DNA of 51,339 nucleotides from Ardenticatenales bacterium. Lineage in GTDB: Bacteria > Chloroflexota > Anaerolineae > Promineifilales > Promineifilaceae. Made by a program: the position numbers and the translations under genes. Positions within the stretch are counted from its first letter, which is position 1, and the number at the start of each line of letters is the position of its first letter. The stretch spans positions 1 to 51,339 of the forward strand of contig JACKBM010000049.1 in assembly GCA_020634575.1 (NCBI GenBank), given 5' to 3'. Shown one piece after another: positions 36,666 to 45,409 of this stretch. Under the pieces are notes generated by a model, which was given only the letters and a program-made list of their open reading frames with translations, did no database searches and had not been told where the DNA came from.

Positions 36666-39032
36666 TCAGTTGACTGTCACCTGGCTAAAAAACAGCTTGT
36701 CGCCGCTGATCTCGGTCACCGGGCCGGTGATCGTGAACTCGGCCTTGAGCTGGATATTGTCCGAAGCGGTGCCCAGCAGTAGCTCAATGGCCCCGGGTTC
36801 GACGACGAAGCGCATCTCGGGGTCAAAGAAGCCGAGCTGGTTGACGTGGAGGGTGAAGGTGAGGCTGCGCGAGGCACCGGCCGGTACCGTCACCCGCTGG
36901 AACCCCTTCAGCTCCAGAATCGGCCGCGTCATGCTGGCGATTTTGTCGCGCACATACAGCTGCACCACTTCGTCGCCGGCCCGCTCACCCAGATTATCGA
37001 TGGTAACCGTGATGTTGACCAGCTCACCCGGACCAGCCGCCGGCCGGTCCAACTGCAGATCGCGCAGACCAAAGCGAGTGTAGCTCAGCCCATGGCCAAA
37101 GGCGTACAGCGGCTTGTTGCTGAGGTCGACATAGGTCTCTTTCCAGTGCGAGCGGCCGCCGGACGGCTTGTGGTTGTAATAAATCGGCACCTGGCCGACG
37201 TGGCGCGGGATGGTGATGGGCAGCTTGCCGCCCGGATTCACCTCGCCAAAGAGAACGTCGACCACGGCGTCAGCCCCTTCCTCGCCCGGCAGCCACGCTT
37301 CCAGGATGGCCGGGACGTTGTCCGCCGCCCAGCTCGTCGAGAGCGGCCGGCCGTTGATCAGCACGAGGACGACGGGCGTGCCGGTATGGGCGATGGCTTC
37401 CAGGAGCTCCTGTTGGACGCCGGTCAGGGCCAGGTCGGCCCTGTCGCGCGCTTCGCCGCAGGTGCAATCGTCGGTCAGGCCGGATTTGCCGCCCAGCATG
37501 ACGAGGGCCACATCGGCGGCCGCGGCGGCTTTGACGGCGGCGGGGAAGCCGGAGCGGTCGTCACCCATGACGGCGCAGCCGGGGGCGTAGAGGAGTTGGG
37601 CACCGGCCGGTAACCGCTCCTGCAACGCCTCGCGAATGGTCCGCATCGGCACAAACGCCTCGTCCACCTCAACCGGGTCCGGGACCGGCATCCGCATCCC
37701 GCCCATCGAATCATGGCTCTTCACCGCCATCAAGCTCTCGATGTGGCAGATGTAGGCGTAGTCGCCCACCAGGTGGCGGGTAGAATCTGCCTGGGGACCA
37801 ATCAGGGCAATCGTGCGTGGGCTATTGTCAAGAGGCAGAAGCGCCCCTTCATTCTTAAGCAGGACAATCGACTTCTGGGCGATTTCCCGGGCCAGGTGGC
37901 GTTCGGCCGGGGTGTCAAACTCGACAGCTCCAGCATCGATAAACGGATTTTCAAACAGGCCCAGGGCAAATTTCTGCGTCAGCAGGCGGGCCACGCTGCG
38001 ATCCAGCAGCGCTTCATCAACCAACCCGTCACAGATCGCCTGCCGCAGCGGCTCACCATAACAATCCGTATTGGGCAGCTCGATGTCGATGCCGGCGGCC
38101 AGAGCCCGGGCCGCGGAATCCTGCTTTTTATCGGTCACCTGATGGGCATTTTGTAGCTGATCTATCGAAAAATAGTCCGCTACGACCGTGCCGCTAAAGC
38201 CCCATTCACCGCGCAGGATCTCATCCAAAAGCAGCTTGCTGGCCGCACAAGGTACGCCATCCAGCTCGTTATACCCATTCATGATGGAGTGAAGCCCGGC
38301 TGTGCGCACAGCGGCCTCAAAGGGGTGGAGATAAACCTCGCGCAATTCGCGCGCCGGAATGTGGGCCGGGTTCCAGTTCAGGCCGCCGTCCGGCACACCG
38401 TAGCCCACAAAATGTTTAGCCGTGGCGATGATCCGCTCCGACCAATCCCGCCCCTGCAGCCCGTTGACGAAGTTCACCCCCATCAAGGCGACAAGATACG
38501 GATCTTCGCCAAACGTCTCCTCAACGCGACCCCAGCGCGGGTCACGTACCACATCCAGAACCGGCGACAGCCCCTGATGGACGCCGGCAGCGCGCATTTG
38601 CTGGCGCACCACGTCGGCCATGGCGTGGGTCAGGGCCGGCTCCCAGGTGCTGGCCAGGCCGATGATCTGGGGAAAACAGGTGGCGTTGCGCGCCATATAG
38701 CCGGCACAACATTCTTCGTGAATGATGGCGGGGATGCCCAGCCGGGTCTCGTCGCGCAAATATTGCTGCACCTGATTGGCCAGGTGGGCGGCCTCACGGG
38801 GCTTGAGGCTGCTGGCGCCGGCCAGCCGGGTCAGATGGCCGAGGCCCTGGGCCATGAGCTGGCCCGCCTTGGCCTCATCAAAGCTGGTGCCGGTCAAGAT
38901 TTCAAAAACCCAGATACTGCCAACCTGCGCCAGCTTCTCGGCCAGCGTCATGCGGCTCATCAGGTCAGCCACACGATCCGCCGTCGACCTGGTTGCATCC
39001 AGGTAAATTGGTTTTTCGTCTAAAGTTTGCAT
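36666..39032 (-). CDS. Glycoside hydrolase family 3, probable beta-xylosidase/beta-glucosidase
   Basis: 788 aa, full length for GH3. N-terminal TIM barrel with LSPVLDVVRDPRWGRVEETFGEDP, TAKHFVGYG and the nucleophile Asp286 in VVADYFSI; then the alpha/beta sandwich with IALIGPQADS and GEEGADAVVDVLFGEVNPGGKLPIT; then a fibronectin III-like C-terminal domain (LQLDRPAAGPGELVNITVTIDNLG). No signal peptide, so it should act in the cytoplasm on imported oligosaccharides. A GGGAG site precedes the ATG. The position between an oligosaccharide-type ABC importer and xylA favours xylo-oligosaccharides, although GH3 specificity cannot be read from sequence. Confidence 0.92.
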   Translation of the reverse strand: MQTLDEKPIYLDATRSTADRVADLMSRMTLAEKLAQVGSIWVFEILTGTSFDEAKAGQLMAQGLGHLTRLAGASSLKPREAAHLANQVQQYLRDETRLGIPAIIHEECCAGYMARNATCFPQIIGLASTWEPALTHAMADVVRQQMRAAGVHQGLSPVLDVVRDPRWGRVEETFGEDPYLVALMGVNFVNGLQGRDWSERIIATAKHFVGYGVPDGGLNWNPAHIPARELREVYLHPFEAAVRTAGLHSIMNGYNELDGVPCAASKLLLDEILRGEWGFSGTVVADYFSIDQLQNAHQVTDKKQDSAARALAAGIDIELPNTDCYGEPLRQAICDGLVDEALLDRSVARLLTQKFALGLFENPFIDAGAVEFDTPAERHLAREIAQKSIVLLKNEGALLPLDNSPRTIALIGPQADSTRHLVGDYAYICHIESLMAVKSHDSMGGMRMPVPDPVEVDEAFVPMRTIREALQERLPAGAQLLYAPGCAVMGDDRSGFPAAVKAAAAADVALVMLGGKSGLTDDCTCGEARDRADLALTGVQQELLEAIAHTGTPVVLVLINGRPLSTSWAADNVPAILEAWLPGEEGADAVVDVLFGEVNPGGKLPITIPRHVGQVPIYYNHKPSGGRSHWKETYVDLSNKPLYAFGHGLSYTRFGLRDLQLDRPAAGPGELVNITVTIDNLGERAGDEVVQLYVRDKIASMTRPILELKGFQRVTVPAGASRSLTFTLHVNQLGFFDPEMRFVVEPGAIELLLGTASDNIQLKAEFTITGPVTEISGDKLFFSQVTVN

Positions 39033-39081
39033 GTCTCCCTCAGAAGCACCGTGATTTGAAATAGCCCTGGCCGTTGCACAG

Positions 39082-40077
39082 CTAGGCAGCCGCTTCGTTC
39101 CAGTTCACGGGTACTGGCTCGGTTTCCTCGTTGTAAAGGTGGCAGCGGACCATGACATCGCCGATAGGGATATCGGCCGGGGCTTGCTGCCGGCAGATAT
39201 CCATCACCATGGGGCAGCGACCGGCAAAACGGCAGCCCTGCTTCAGATATTCGTCGTATTCCGACTCATTCAGCGTCACCTTACCCTGCCAGCGCTGGCG
39301 CGGATCCGCCTGGGGGATGGAATCGCGCAGGAGCTGGGTGTAAGGGTGGCGCGGATGCATCAACACCTGCTCCACGCTGCCCATCTCGACGATGTTACCG
39401 CGGAACATGATGGCGATGCGGTCGCTGACGTAATAGGCGGTCGCCAGGTCATGAGTGATGTAAAGCACGCTCATCTCAAACTGCTCTTTGAGTTTTTTGA
39501 ACAGGTTCACAATCGACATCCGCAGGGAGGCGTCGACCATGGAAACCGGTTCATCAGCGATGAGCAGCCGGGGGTCAGTCAGCAGCGAGCGGGCGATAGA
39601 GATTCGTTGCAGCTGGCCACCGGAGAATTCGCTGGGGTATTTGCCGGCAAATTCCTCGTAATTCAGCCCCACTGCTTTTAGTTTCTGGTCGATGAGATCG
39701 ATGGCGGCTTGCCGGTTTTTCGTCAGCCCGTAATTCTGAATCGTCTCGAAGAAATAGCGGTCGACCAGACGCAGCGGATTAAACGTGCCGAACGGGTCCT
39801 GGAAGACAGCCTGAACGCCGCCGGTAAACCACAGTTTTTCATCCCGCTCCTTGACTTTGCCGGCATGTTTGATGGTCCCGGAGGTCGGCTCTTCAAAGCC
39901 AAGCACCATTTTGGCCGTCGTCGTTTTGCCGCAGCCGCTTTCGCCGGCCAGGGTGAAGATCTCCGCTTTCTTGACATCGAAAGAGACGTTGTCCGTGGCT
40001 GTGATGCGAATCCGGGAGGTCAGGCTGCCCAGGCTAAAGGTCTTGGTCAGATTTTCAACTTCAAGCAGCGGTTCCAT
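39082..40077 (-). CDS. ABC transporter ATP-binding protein, DppF/OppF type
   Basis: 331 aa from the ATG at 40077 (GAGGA upstream); this start overlaps the preceding ATPase gene by 17 bases. Walker A GESGCGKTT (about 45-53), ABC signature FSGGQLQRI, Walker B LLIADEP, H-loop THD and the C-terminal oligopeptide-transporter extension with CRFAGRCPMVMDIC. One of two ATPases energising the importer encoded upstream. The family name says peptide, but such systems also import cello- and xylo-oligosaccharides. Confidence 0.93.
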   Translation of the reverse strand: MEPLLEVENLTKTFSLGSLTSRIRITATDNVSFDVKKAEIFTLAGESGCGKTTTAKMVLGFEEPTSGTIKHAGKVKERDEKLWFTGGVQAVFQDPFGTFNPLRLVDRYFFETIQNYGLTKNRQAAIDLIDQKLKAVGLNYEEFAGKYPSEFSGGQLQRISIARSLLTDPRLLIADEPVSMVDASLRMSIVNLFKKLKEQFEMSVLYITHDLATAYYVSDRIAIMFRGNIVEMGSVEQVLMHPRHPYTQLLRDSIPQADPRQRWQGKVTLNESEYDEYLKQGCRFAGRCPMVMDICRQQAPADIPIGDVMVRCHLYNEETEPVPVNWNEAAA

Positions 40078-41071
40078 TATTGGGTTCCTCATTGAGCCAG
40101 CAGGCGGCTTTGTGGTTGGCATTCAGGGCGATGAGCTGCGGGACCTCTTCGCGGCATTTGGCCATGACATGGGGACAGCGCGGGTGGAAGGGGCAGCCAG
40201 AGGGCAGGTCCATCAGCGAAGGGGGGCTGCCGGGCACGCTCTCCCGCGGCGTCTTGTCGCCAAAACGGGGCAGCGAGTTAATCAGGTATTGCGTGTAGGG
40301 ATGGCGCGGTTCGTCAAAGATCACCTCAGTCGGCGCCTCCTCGACGATTTTGCCCGCATACATGATCCCGATCCGGTCGGCCACGTTGGCGTGGACGCCC
40401 ATATCGTGGGTGACCAGGACAATGGTGTTGTTCAACCGCTCCTGCACTTCCTTGAGCAGCTGCACCACACCCCGTTGCACGACCACGTCCAGCGCCGTCG
40501 TCGGCTCGTCAGCGATGATGACGTCAGGCGATAGCAGCGCCGCCAGGGCGATCGTCACCCGCTGCCGCATCCCACCGGAAAGCTGGTGCGGATAGGCGTC
40601 CATGACCTGAGCCGGCAGACCCAATTCGACGATGTGCCGTTTGGCCATGGCAAAGGCGTCGGCCTGCCCGGAACGGGGCACGTGGCTGCGGATGAAGTCC
40701 CGGTAGGTCTCCTTGAGCCGGATGACCGGGTTCAAAACGCTCATCGAGCCTTGCGGCACATAGGAGAGAAAGCGCCAGCGCAACTGGCGTAATTCTTCTT
40801 GTTCCAACGACGAGACATCCACCGGTTTGCCGTTGATGTGAAAGAACACCTGGCCGCCAAGTTGACGTAGGGGCGGTTCCACGTTGGCCGCCAGCGTTTT
40901 CAGCAACGTCGATTTGCCACAGCCACTTTCGCCGGCGATCCCATAGATCTCGTTCTTCCTGATACTCAGGCTGACTTCATTAACCGCTTTGACGACCTTG
41001 CGTGTCCCGTGCACTTCCAGCACGTAAAACGCCTTGAGTTCATTGGTACTGAGTACGATCGCTTCATCCAT
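40061..41071 (-). CDS. ABC transporter ATP-binding protein, DppD/OppD type
   Basis: 336 aa. Walker A GESGCGKST (about 47-55), signature LSGGMRQR, Walker B VIIADEPTTALD, H-loop THD and the Cys-containing C-terminal motif CPFHPRCPHVMAKC. It pairs with the DppF-type ATPase it overlaps. It starts 4 bases after the permease gene and is part of a five-gene importer operon on the minus strand. AGGAGC lies 11 bases before the ATG. Confidence 0.94.
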   Translation of the reverse strand: MDEAIVLSTNELKAFYVLEVHGTRKVVKAVNEVSLSIRKNEIYGIAGESGCGKSTLLKTLAANVEPPLRQLGGQVFFHINGKPVDVSSLEQEELRQLRWRFLSYVPQGSMSVLNPVIRLKETYRDFIRSHVPRSGQADAFAMAKRHIVELGLPAQVMDAYPHQLSGGMRQRVTIALAALLSPDVIIADEPTTALDVVVQRGVVQLLKEVQERLNNTIVLVTHDMGVHANVADRIGIMYAGKIVEEAPTEVIFDEPRHPYTQYLINSLPRFGDKTPRESVPGSPPSLMDLPSGCPFHPRCPHVMAKCREEVPQLIALNANHKAACWLNEEPNNGTAA

Positions 41072-41075
41072 CGGT

Positions 41076-41930
41076 TCAGTTTGCTCCTACTCGCTGGACC
41101 CGGGAACGCGGATCGAGATATTCACTGATGCTGACGGAAAGCCAATACAGGGCAATGAACAGCAACACAGATAAGACAACCGGCGTGAGCAGCCACCACC
41201 AGTAGCCCAACAGCACCGCCTGGTAGCTGAGCGCCCAGAAGATCATGGTGCCCAACGTGGGGATATCCAGGTTAGTAAGGCCGATGATGGCCAGGGTGAT
41301 TTCCAGGCCGATGGCCCAGGACATGACGTTGATCAGCGTCGCAAAGACCAGCGGCGTCACAAACGGCATGTACTCGTTGAGAACCAGGCGCATCGTCCCG
41401 GTGCCGGAGAGCATGGCGGTCTGGGTGAAGCCCCGCTCACGCAGGCTCAGGATTTCCGAGCGGATAACCCGGGCATCCCAGGCCCAGCCGAAGCAGGCCA
41501 GCAGCAAGCCAAGGGTGAACAGGTTCATCAGGTCACGCAGCAGTACAGCCAGCAGGATGATGATCATGAACAGGGGAATAACGAGGAAGCTATCGCTCAG
41601 GAACATCAGCACCCGGTCAGTCATCCCGCCGCGGTAGCCGGCCAGCATGGCGACTGGCACTGTGATCAGGCGCGAGACGAGACCGGCGATCACCGCCACG
41701 GTGAGCGAATTGCGCACCGCCAGGGTGGCCGTCCAGAAGATGTCGATCCCGCGCGAGTCCGTGCCCAGCCAGTTGGTTGTGGATGGCGGCAAGTCGCGTT
41801 GGAAGGTGCCCCACATCGTCGGGTCATAGGGGGCGAAGAAGGAAAGTAAAGCAATGACCAGCAGCAGACAGAGGATGGAGAAGCTCCAGCCAAAGCGATA
41901 GTCGTGGAACAGGTCGCGAAGCACACGCAT
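41076..41930 (-). CDS. ABC transporter permease, DppC/OppC type
   Basis: 284 aa with about six hydrophobic helices: an N-terminal one (about 15-35) followed by the extracytoplasmic loop with DPTMWGT and NWLGTDSRGIDIF, a DppC hallmark. The permease coupling motif region reads EILSLRERGFTQTAMLSGTG, close to the EAA consensus (E-A-A---G). Forms the heterodimeric channel with the DppB-type permease encoded 12 bases upstream. The start has GGGAG at suitable distance. Confidence 0.93.
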   Translation of the reverse strand: MRVLRDLFHDYRFGWSFSILCLLLVIALLSFFAPYDPTMWGTFQRDLPPSTTNWLGTDSRGIDIFWTATLAVRNSLTVAVIAGLVSRLITVPVAMLAGYRGGMTDRVLMFLSDSFLVIPLFMIIILLAVLLRDLMNLFTLGLLLACFGWAWDARVIRSEILSLRERGFTQTAMLSGTGTMRLVLNEYMPFVTPLVFATLINVMSWAIGLEITLAIIGLTNLDIPTLGTMIFWALSYQAVLLGYWWWLLTPVVLSVLLFIALYWLSVSISEYLDPRSRVQRVGAN

Positions 41931-41942
41931 CTTTCTTGCTCC

Positions 41943-42950
41943 CTAGCTATAGCGAATTCGGGGATCGAAGAAGGGATACAGGAGGTCAATCGCCAGAATG
42001 GCCGTTGAGATGGCCAGGATGGAAAAGACCGTGATCCCCATGATCAGATTGTAGTCGCCGGTGATGATCGCGTTGTAGAGCAGGCTGCCAATTCCCGGAT
42101 ATGAAAAGACGATCTCCACAATCAGCGCCCCGCCGAAGATCTGGCCCAGCACCAGGGCCAGGGCTGTGATCTGCGGCAGGATACCGTTGCGAATCACATA
42201 GCGCGAGACGATGCGCCGTTCGCGGATCCCGCCCATTTTGGCGTATTGCACATAATCGGCTGAGTTCACATTCTGGACCAACAACTTCATCGTCTGGAAC
42301 CAGGAAGCGGTACCCAGCAAAACCAGGGAAAACGCCGGCAGGAAGGCATGGCGTAACACATCCTTGACATAGGGCCAGTTAAAGCCCGGCTGCCGGCCGA
42401 TATCGGTCCCGCCAGCAATGGGGAACCATTGCAATACATAGCCAAAGAGCAGCAGCAGGATGAAAGCGAAGATGTAATAGGGAAAGGGCCGGATGATCAT
42501 GGCGCCGGCATCCAGGATGCGGGACCAGGGGCTGCGGTTGAAGTAGCCCGCCAGGCCGCCCAGCAGGATGCCGAGGGCCCAGGCCAGCGCTGTTGTGGTC
42601 AGCAACAGGCCGAGGGTCCAGGGCAGCGCGGTGCTGATCATCTGGCTCACCGGCGTGGGGAACTGAAAGAAGGAAACGCCAAAATCACCCTGGAACAATC
42701 GCTTCCAGAAGTCGCCGTACTGTTCCAGCAACGAGCCTTCCAGGCCATACAGCTCGGTCAGGTCGGCGATGGTATCTTCGATGGTGGCCAGGTCCTGGGT
42801 AGAACCCCGGGCCTGAAGCTGGGTGATGGTGCGCTGCACCGGATCGGCCGGTAGGGCCCGGGGAATTAGAAAAACTGCGGTGATGCCCACAAAGACAACC
42901 AGGGCATATTGCACCAACCTGGGTATCAGGTAGCGTCTGACAAAGGTCAC
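41943..42950 (-). CDS. ABC transporter permease, DppB/OppB type
   Basis: 335 aa starting at GTG (42950-42948), supported by AAGGAGGA at good spacing. Six hydrophobic segments; typical DppB features are the N-terminal helix RYLIPRLVQYALVVFVGITAVFLIPRALPADP, the long periplasmic loop and the EAA-like loop YVQYAKMGGIRERRIVSRYVIRN. First membrane gene after the binding-protein gene, separated from it by a stable hairpin that may tune relative expression. Confidence 0.93.
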   Translation of the reverse strand: MTFVRRYLIPRLVQYALVVFVGITAVFLIPRALPADPVQRTITQLQARGSTQDLATIEDTIADLTELYGLEGSLLEQYGDFWKRLFQGDFGVSFFQFPTPVSQMISTALPWTLGLLLTTTALAWALGILLGGLAGYFNRSPWSRILDAGAMIIRPFPYYIFAFILLLLFGYVLQWFPIAGGTDIGRQPGFNWPYVKDVLRHAFLPAFSLVLLGTASWFQTMKLLVQNVNSADYVQYAKMGGIRERRIVSRYVIRNGILPQITALALVLGQIFGGALIVEIVFSYPGIGSLLYNAIITGDYNLIMGITVFSILAISTAILAIDLLYPFFDPRIRYS

Positions 42951-42983
42951 GGCCTATTCCTCCTTCTCTCAATTCCACTGGGA

Positions 42984-43021
42984 GATGGTTCGCTGGCAGC
43001 CGGGGCCACCAGCGAACCATC
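42984..43021 (-). promoter_or_regulatory. Intercistronic hairpin between binding-protein and permease genes
   Basis: Perfect 13-bp inverted repeat (GATGGTTCGCTGG/CCAGCGAACCATC) with a 12-base loop and no T run. Such hairpins between importer binding-protein and permease genes commonly protect the upstream mRNA or attenuate read-through, giving excess binding protein. Confidence 0.65.
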
Positions 43022-43034
43022 CGGTCCTTCCAGG

Positions 43035-45089
43035 CTAGCGCCCGGTCGGTTCAAGGAAAGGCGTCATGTATTTGAAGGGACCCCAGTGGGTATACGGCTG
43101 CGTATACGGGTTCTCAGCGCCGGGCCAGTTGGTCCAGTAGGTCTGGTCCCAGGCAATAAACCCAATATAACCGAATGTCGGGATTCCGGGCATTTCGGTG
43201 ACCGCGATCTTGAGCCCTTCGATACCCAGAGCGATAACAGCTTCAGCGTTGGCCGGGTCCGTTTCGCGCAGATCGGTAATCACCACATCCATAGCCGGGG
43301 AGCTCCAGCGGGATTGATGACCCTGATTGTCGTCACCAACCGCGGCGACATAAGCGGAGTTCCAGCGGTCGAGGGTACGGTAAAGGTCCGGACCAGCGCC
43401 CCAGGGCTCCCAGCCCGGCCAGCTGCCGGAGACATCGAAGTCACCAACGCGGCTCAGGTCAGCCATGGACTCAGTCGTGAAGTGGACGGCGTCGATACCA
43501 AACTGGCGCCATTGCTGGACAGCGGCGATACAGTTGCGCGCCTGCAGGTCGGTAGCCACCTGCGGGCCGCTCATACATTCCAGTTGCCAGGGGGTGCCAT
43601 CTGGAAGCAGCCACATCCCATCGCCATCACGGGAGAAACCGTTCTTGATGAGCAGTTGTTCAGCTGCTTCCGGAGCATATTTGTACCAGCCCAGACCAAA
43701 GGCCTTATCCTGGGCCGCCTGATCGTCCGGCACCACGTAGCCGCGACCACGCGCGTATTCGACGATGCGCTGTGGCGCATCCGGATCATAGGGACGGAAG
43801 GTCTCGCCATTGCCCAGATCCAGTTCAAATGCGGACAGCCATTCTTCCATCGGGGCGATGAAATCGGCCGGGTAGGAACCCAGCGACGGGATATGGACCG
43901 GGCTCAGAGCGCCGGCGCCGTCCACAGCGACACCCATGTACTCGGCGATGTCAATGGAGAGAAGCAGCGCCCAACGCACATCGGCATTGTCATAGGGCGC
44001 GCGCGCCGTGTTGAAGGTGATGCCGGTCTGGGCCGGGTCATTGTTGACGACCCAGGGGTATCCCTGTTGATAGGCCCGGGAAGAGTCAGACTGCGACAGG
44101 ATAGCTTTGAGACCTTCGGACGAGAGATTGACTACGTCCGCTTCATGGGTCAGCTGAGCCAGAATCTTGGCGCCTTCGTTGGCGAAGTATTGAAAGACGA
44201 TGTATTGCGGTCTGGGTTCACCATACAGAATGCCGGTGGGGCTATTCTGCCAATCTTCCCGTTTTTCCCAGATGGTCCAGAAGCCGCTTTCGTCATAGCT
44301 GTGCAGCTTGTAAGGGCCGGTGCCGACAAACGGATTAAATTCGAAGGCAACGATATCATCCACGCCTTCAAAGATATGCTTGGGCATAATCCAGGTGCTG
44401 CCCCAGCGATCCAGGAAGGTGGTGTGGAAACGGGAATTGGATTGGGAGAGTTCGAAAACAATGGTGTAATCGTCCGGGGCGGATACAGAGACCACATTAT
44501 CAGCAAAGAAGCTGTGGCCATTAAGCCCCTCAGTGGCGACCAGCGTCTCGGTTGTAAAGACGACATCGGCTGAAGTGAAGGGCTCGCCATCACTCCAGGT
44601 CACCCCTTCGCGCAGGGGAATTTCCACGCTGGTGAAATCTTCATTGTAGATGGGGTCGCCGGCGGCCAGGCCATTGATGATCTCGCCGGTGGCGAAGTCC
44701 ACCGACCAGAGCGGCTCATTGGCCAGGTTTTGCATACCGCGGTCACGGTTTTTCCAGCCTACCCATTCATTAAAGTTACCGGGCGAGCCAGCGCGGCCCG
44801 TCAAAATATCCACGATAAGGGTTTGATTGCGGGGTAAAACGCCCAGCACATCAGGGGCATCAAGGGGTTCCACGTCGGGGGCGGCAGTGACGACGACTTC
44901 CTGAATCTCCGTCTCGGTGACCACGCGGGTCACTTCTACTTCCTGCCCTTCCTCAATAACTGTCTCCGTGATGACGCGCGTCACCTCGACAGGTTCCGTC
45001 ACCACGCGGGTTACTTCAACCGGTTCCGGGGTGCTGCAAGCCGCAATTGCCAGGAGCGTCAACATGAGAATGGCAACAATCTTTTTCAT
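43035..45089 (-). CDS. Family 5 extracellular solute-binding lipoprotein, probable oligosaccharide binder
   Basis: 684 aa from the ATG at 45089, which follows GGAGGAAGG; a GTG at 45104 would lie in the Shine-Dalgarno. Lipobox AIAAC (Cys18). Residues about 26-60 carry three VTRV(V/I)TE repeats, a flexible tether. The mature part is SBP family 5: LREGVTWSDGEPFTSADVVFT, FVGTGPYKL and the C-terminal lobe. At about 600 residues it is longer than peptide-binding DppA/OppA, as are the cello- and xylo-oligosaccharide binders of Thermotoga. It is the first gene of the operon that ends with GH3, xylA and xylB. Ligand assignment is contextual. Confidence 0.9.
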   Translation of the reverse strand: MKKIVAILMLTLLAIAACSTPEPVEVTRVVTEPVEVTRVITETVIEEGQEVEVTRVVTETEIQEVVVTAAPDVEPLDAPDVLGVLPRNQTLIVDILTGRAGSPGNFNEWVGWKNRDRGMQNLANEPLWSVDFATGEIINGLAAGDPIYNEDFTSVEIPLREGVTWSDGEPFTSADVVFTTETLVATEGLNGHSFFADNVVSVSAPDDYTIVFELSQSNSRFHTTFLDRWGSTWIMPKHIFEGVDDIVAFEFNPFVGTGPYKLHSYDESGFWTIWEKREDWQNSPTGILYGEPRPQYIVFQYFANEGAKILAQLTHEADVVNLSSEGLKAILSQSDSSRAYQQGYPWVVNNDPAQTGITFNTARAPYDNADVRWALLLSIDIAEYMGVAVDGAGALSPVHIPSLGSYPADFIAPMEEWLSAFELDLGNGETFRPYDPDAPQRIVEYARGRGYVVPDDQAAQDKAFGLGWYKYAPEAAEQLLIKNGFSRDGDGMWLLPDGTPWQLECMSGPQVATDLQARNCIAAVQQWRQFGIDAVHFTTESMADLSRVGDFDVSGSWPGWEPWGAGPDLYRTLDRWNSAYVAAVGDDNQGHQSRWSSPAMDVVITDLRETDPANAEAVIALGIEGLKIAVTEMPGIPTFGYIGFIAWDQTYWTNWPGAENPYTQPYTHWGPFKYMTPFLEPTGR

Positions 45090-45295
45090 TAATCCTTCCT
45101 CCACAAAGTCATGAACGCGAATGTTTGTTTGTTAATTGAGGTAACCGGCTGGTGTCGATAAGCACCTCCTGCAAAATTGACAGATCGGGTCAGCCGCCAC
45201 TTGCTGAACCAGGTTCAGGGGTTCCGGCCGGTCCCGGTAGCCGTCAATAGATTGCGCTGCGACCGTCCGGCTTATCCGGAAATTAAGACAAAGGA

Positions 45296-45311
45296 TTGCA
45301 AGCGCTTGCAA
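45296..45311. promoter_or_regulatory. LacI-type operator O1
   Basis: Perfect 16-base palindrome TTGCAAGCGCTTGCAA, with the AAGCGCTT-type core bound by LacI/GalR proteins. It lies in the divergent interval between the importer operon and the lacI-type gene, about 205 bases before the importer start. Confidence 0.85.
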
Positions 45312-45340
45312 ATTATTCTCAAAAAAAGTGCGCGGGTATA

Positions 45341-45354
45341 TGCAAGCGCTTGCA
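45341..45354. promoter_or_regulatory. LacI-type operator O2
   Basis: Perfect 14-base palindrome TGCAAGCGCTTGCA, the same core as O1. Its centre is 44 bases from that of O1, close to four helical turns, so two dimers could bind one face of the DNA. It touches the -35 of the regulator's own promoter. Confidence 0.85.
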
Positions 45355-45378
45355 AAGTATAGGTTGACTGTTTATAGT
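45350..45378 (+). promoter_or_regulatory. Putative promoter of the LacI-type gene
   Basis: -35 TTGCAA (45350-45355), a 17-base spacer and -10 TATAGT (45373-45378). Overlap with O2 predicts autorepression. The interval 45090-45295 is otherwise AT-richer sequence with no gene; no clear minus-strand promoter was identified there. Confidence 0.5.
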
Positions 45379-45409
45379 TGTCAAGAAATCTGGTAGAACA
45401 GGAGGGATG

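Noticed and set aside
35517..36782. 421-codon open frame on the plus strand
   Set aside because: Antisense shadow of xylA, whose active-site residues and length are perfect on the minus strand.
42909..44573. 554-codon open frame on the plus strand
   Set aside because: It is the antisense shadow of the permease and solute-binding protein genes; its translation has no family features.
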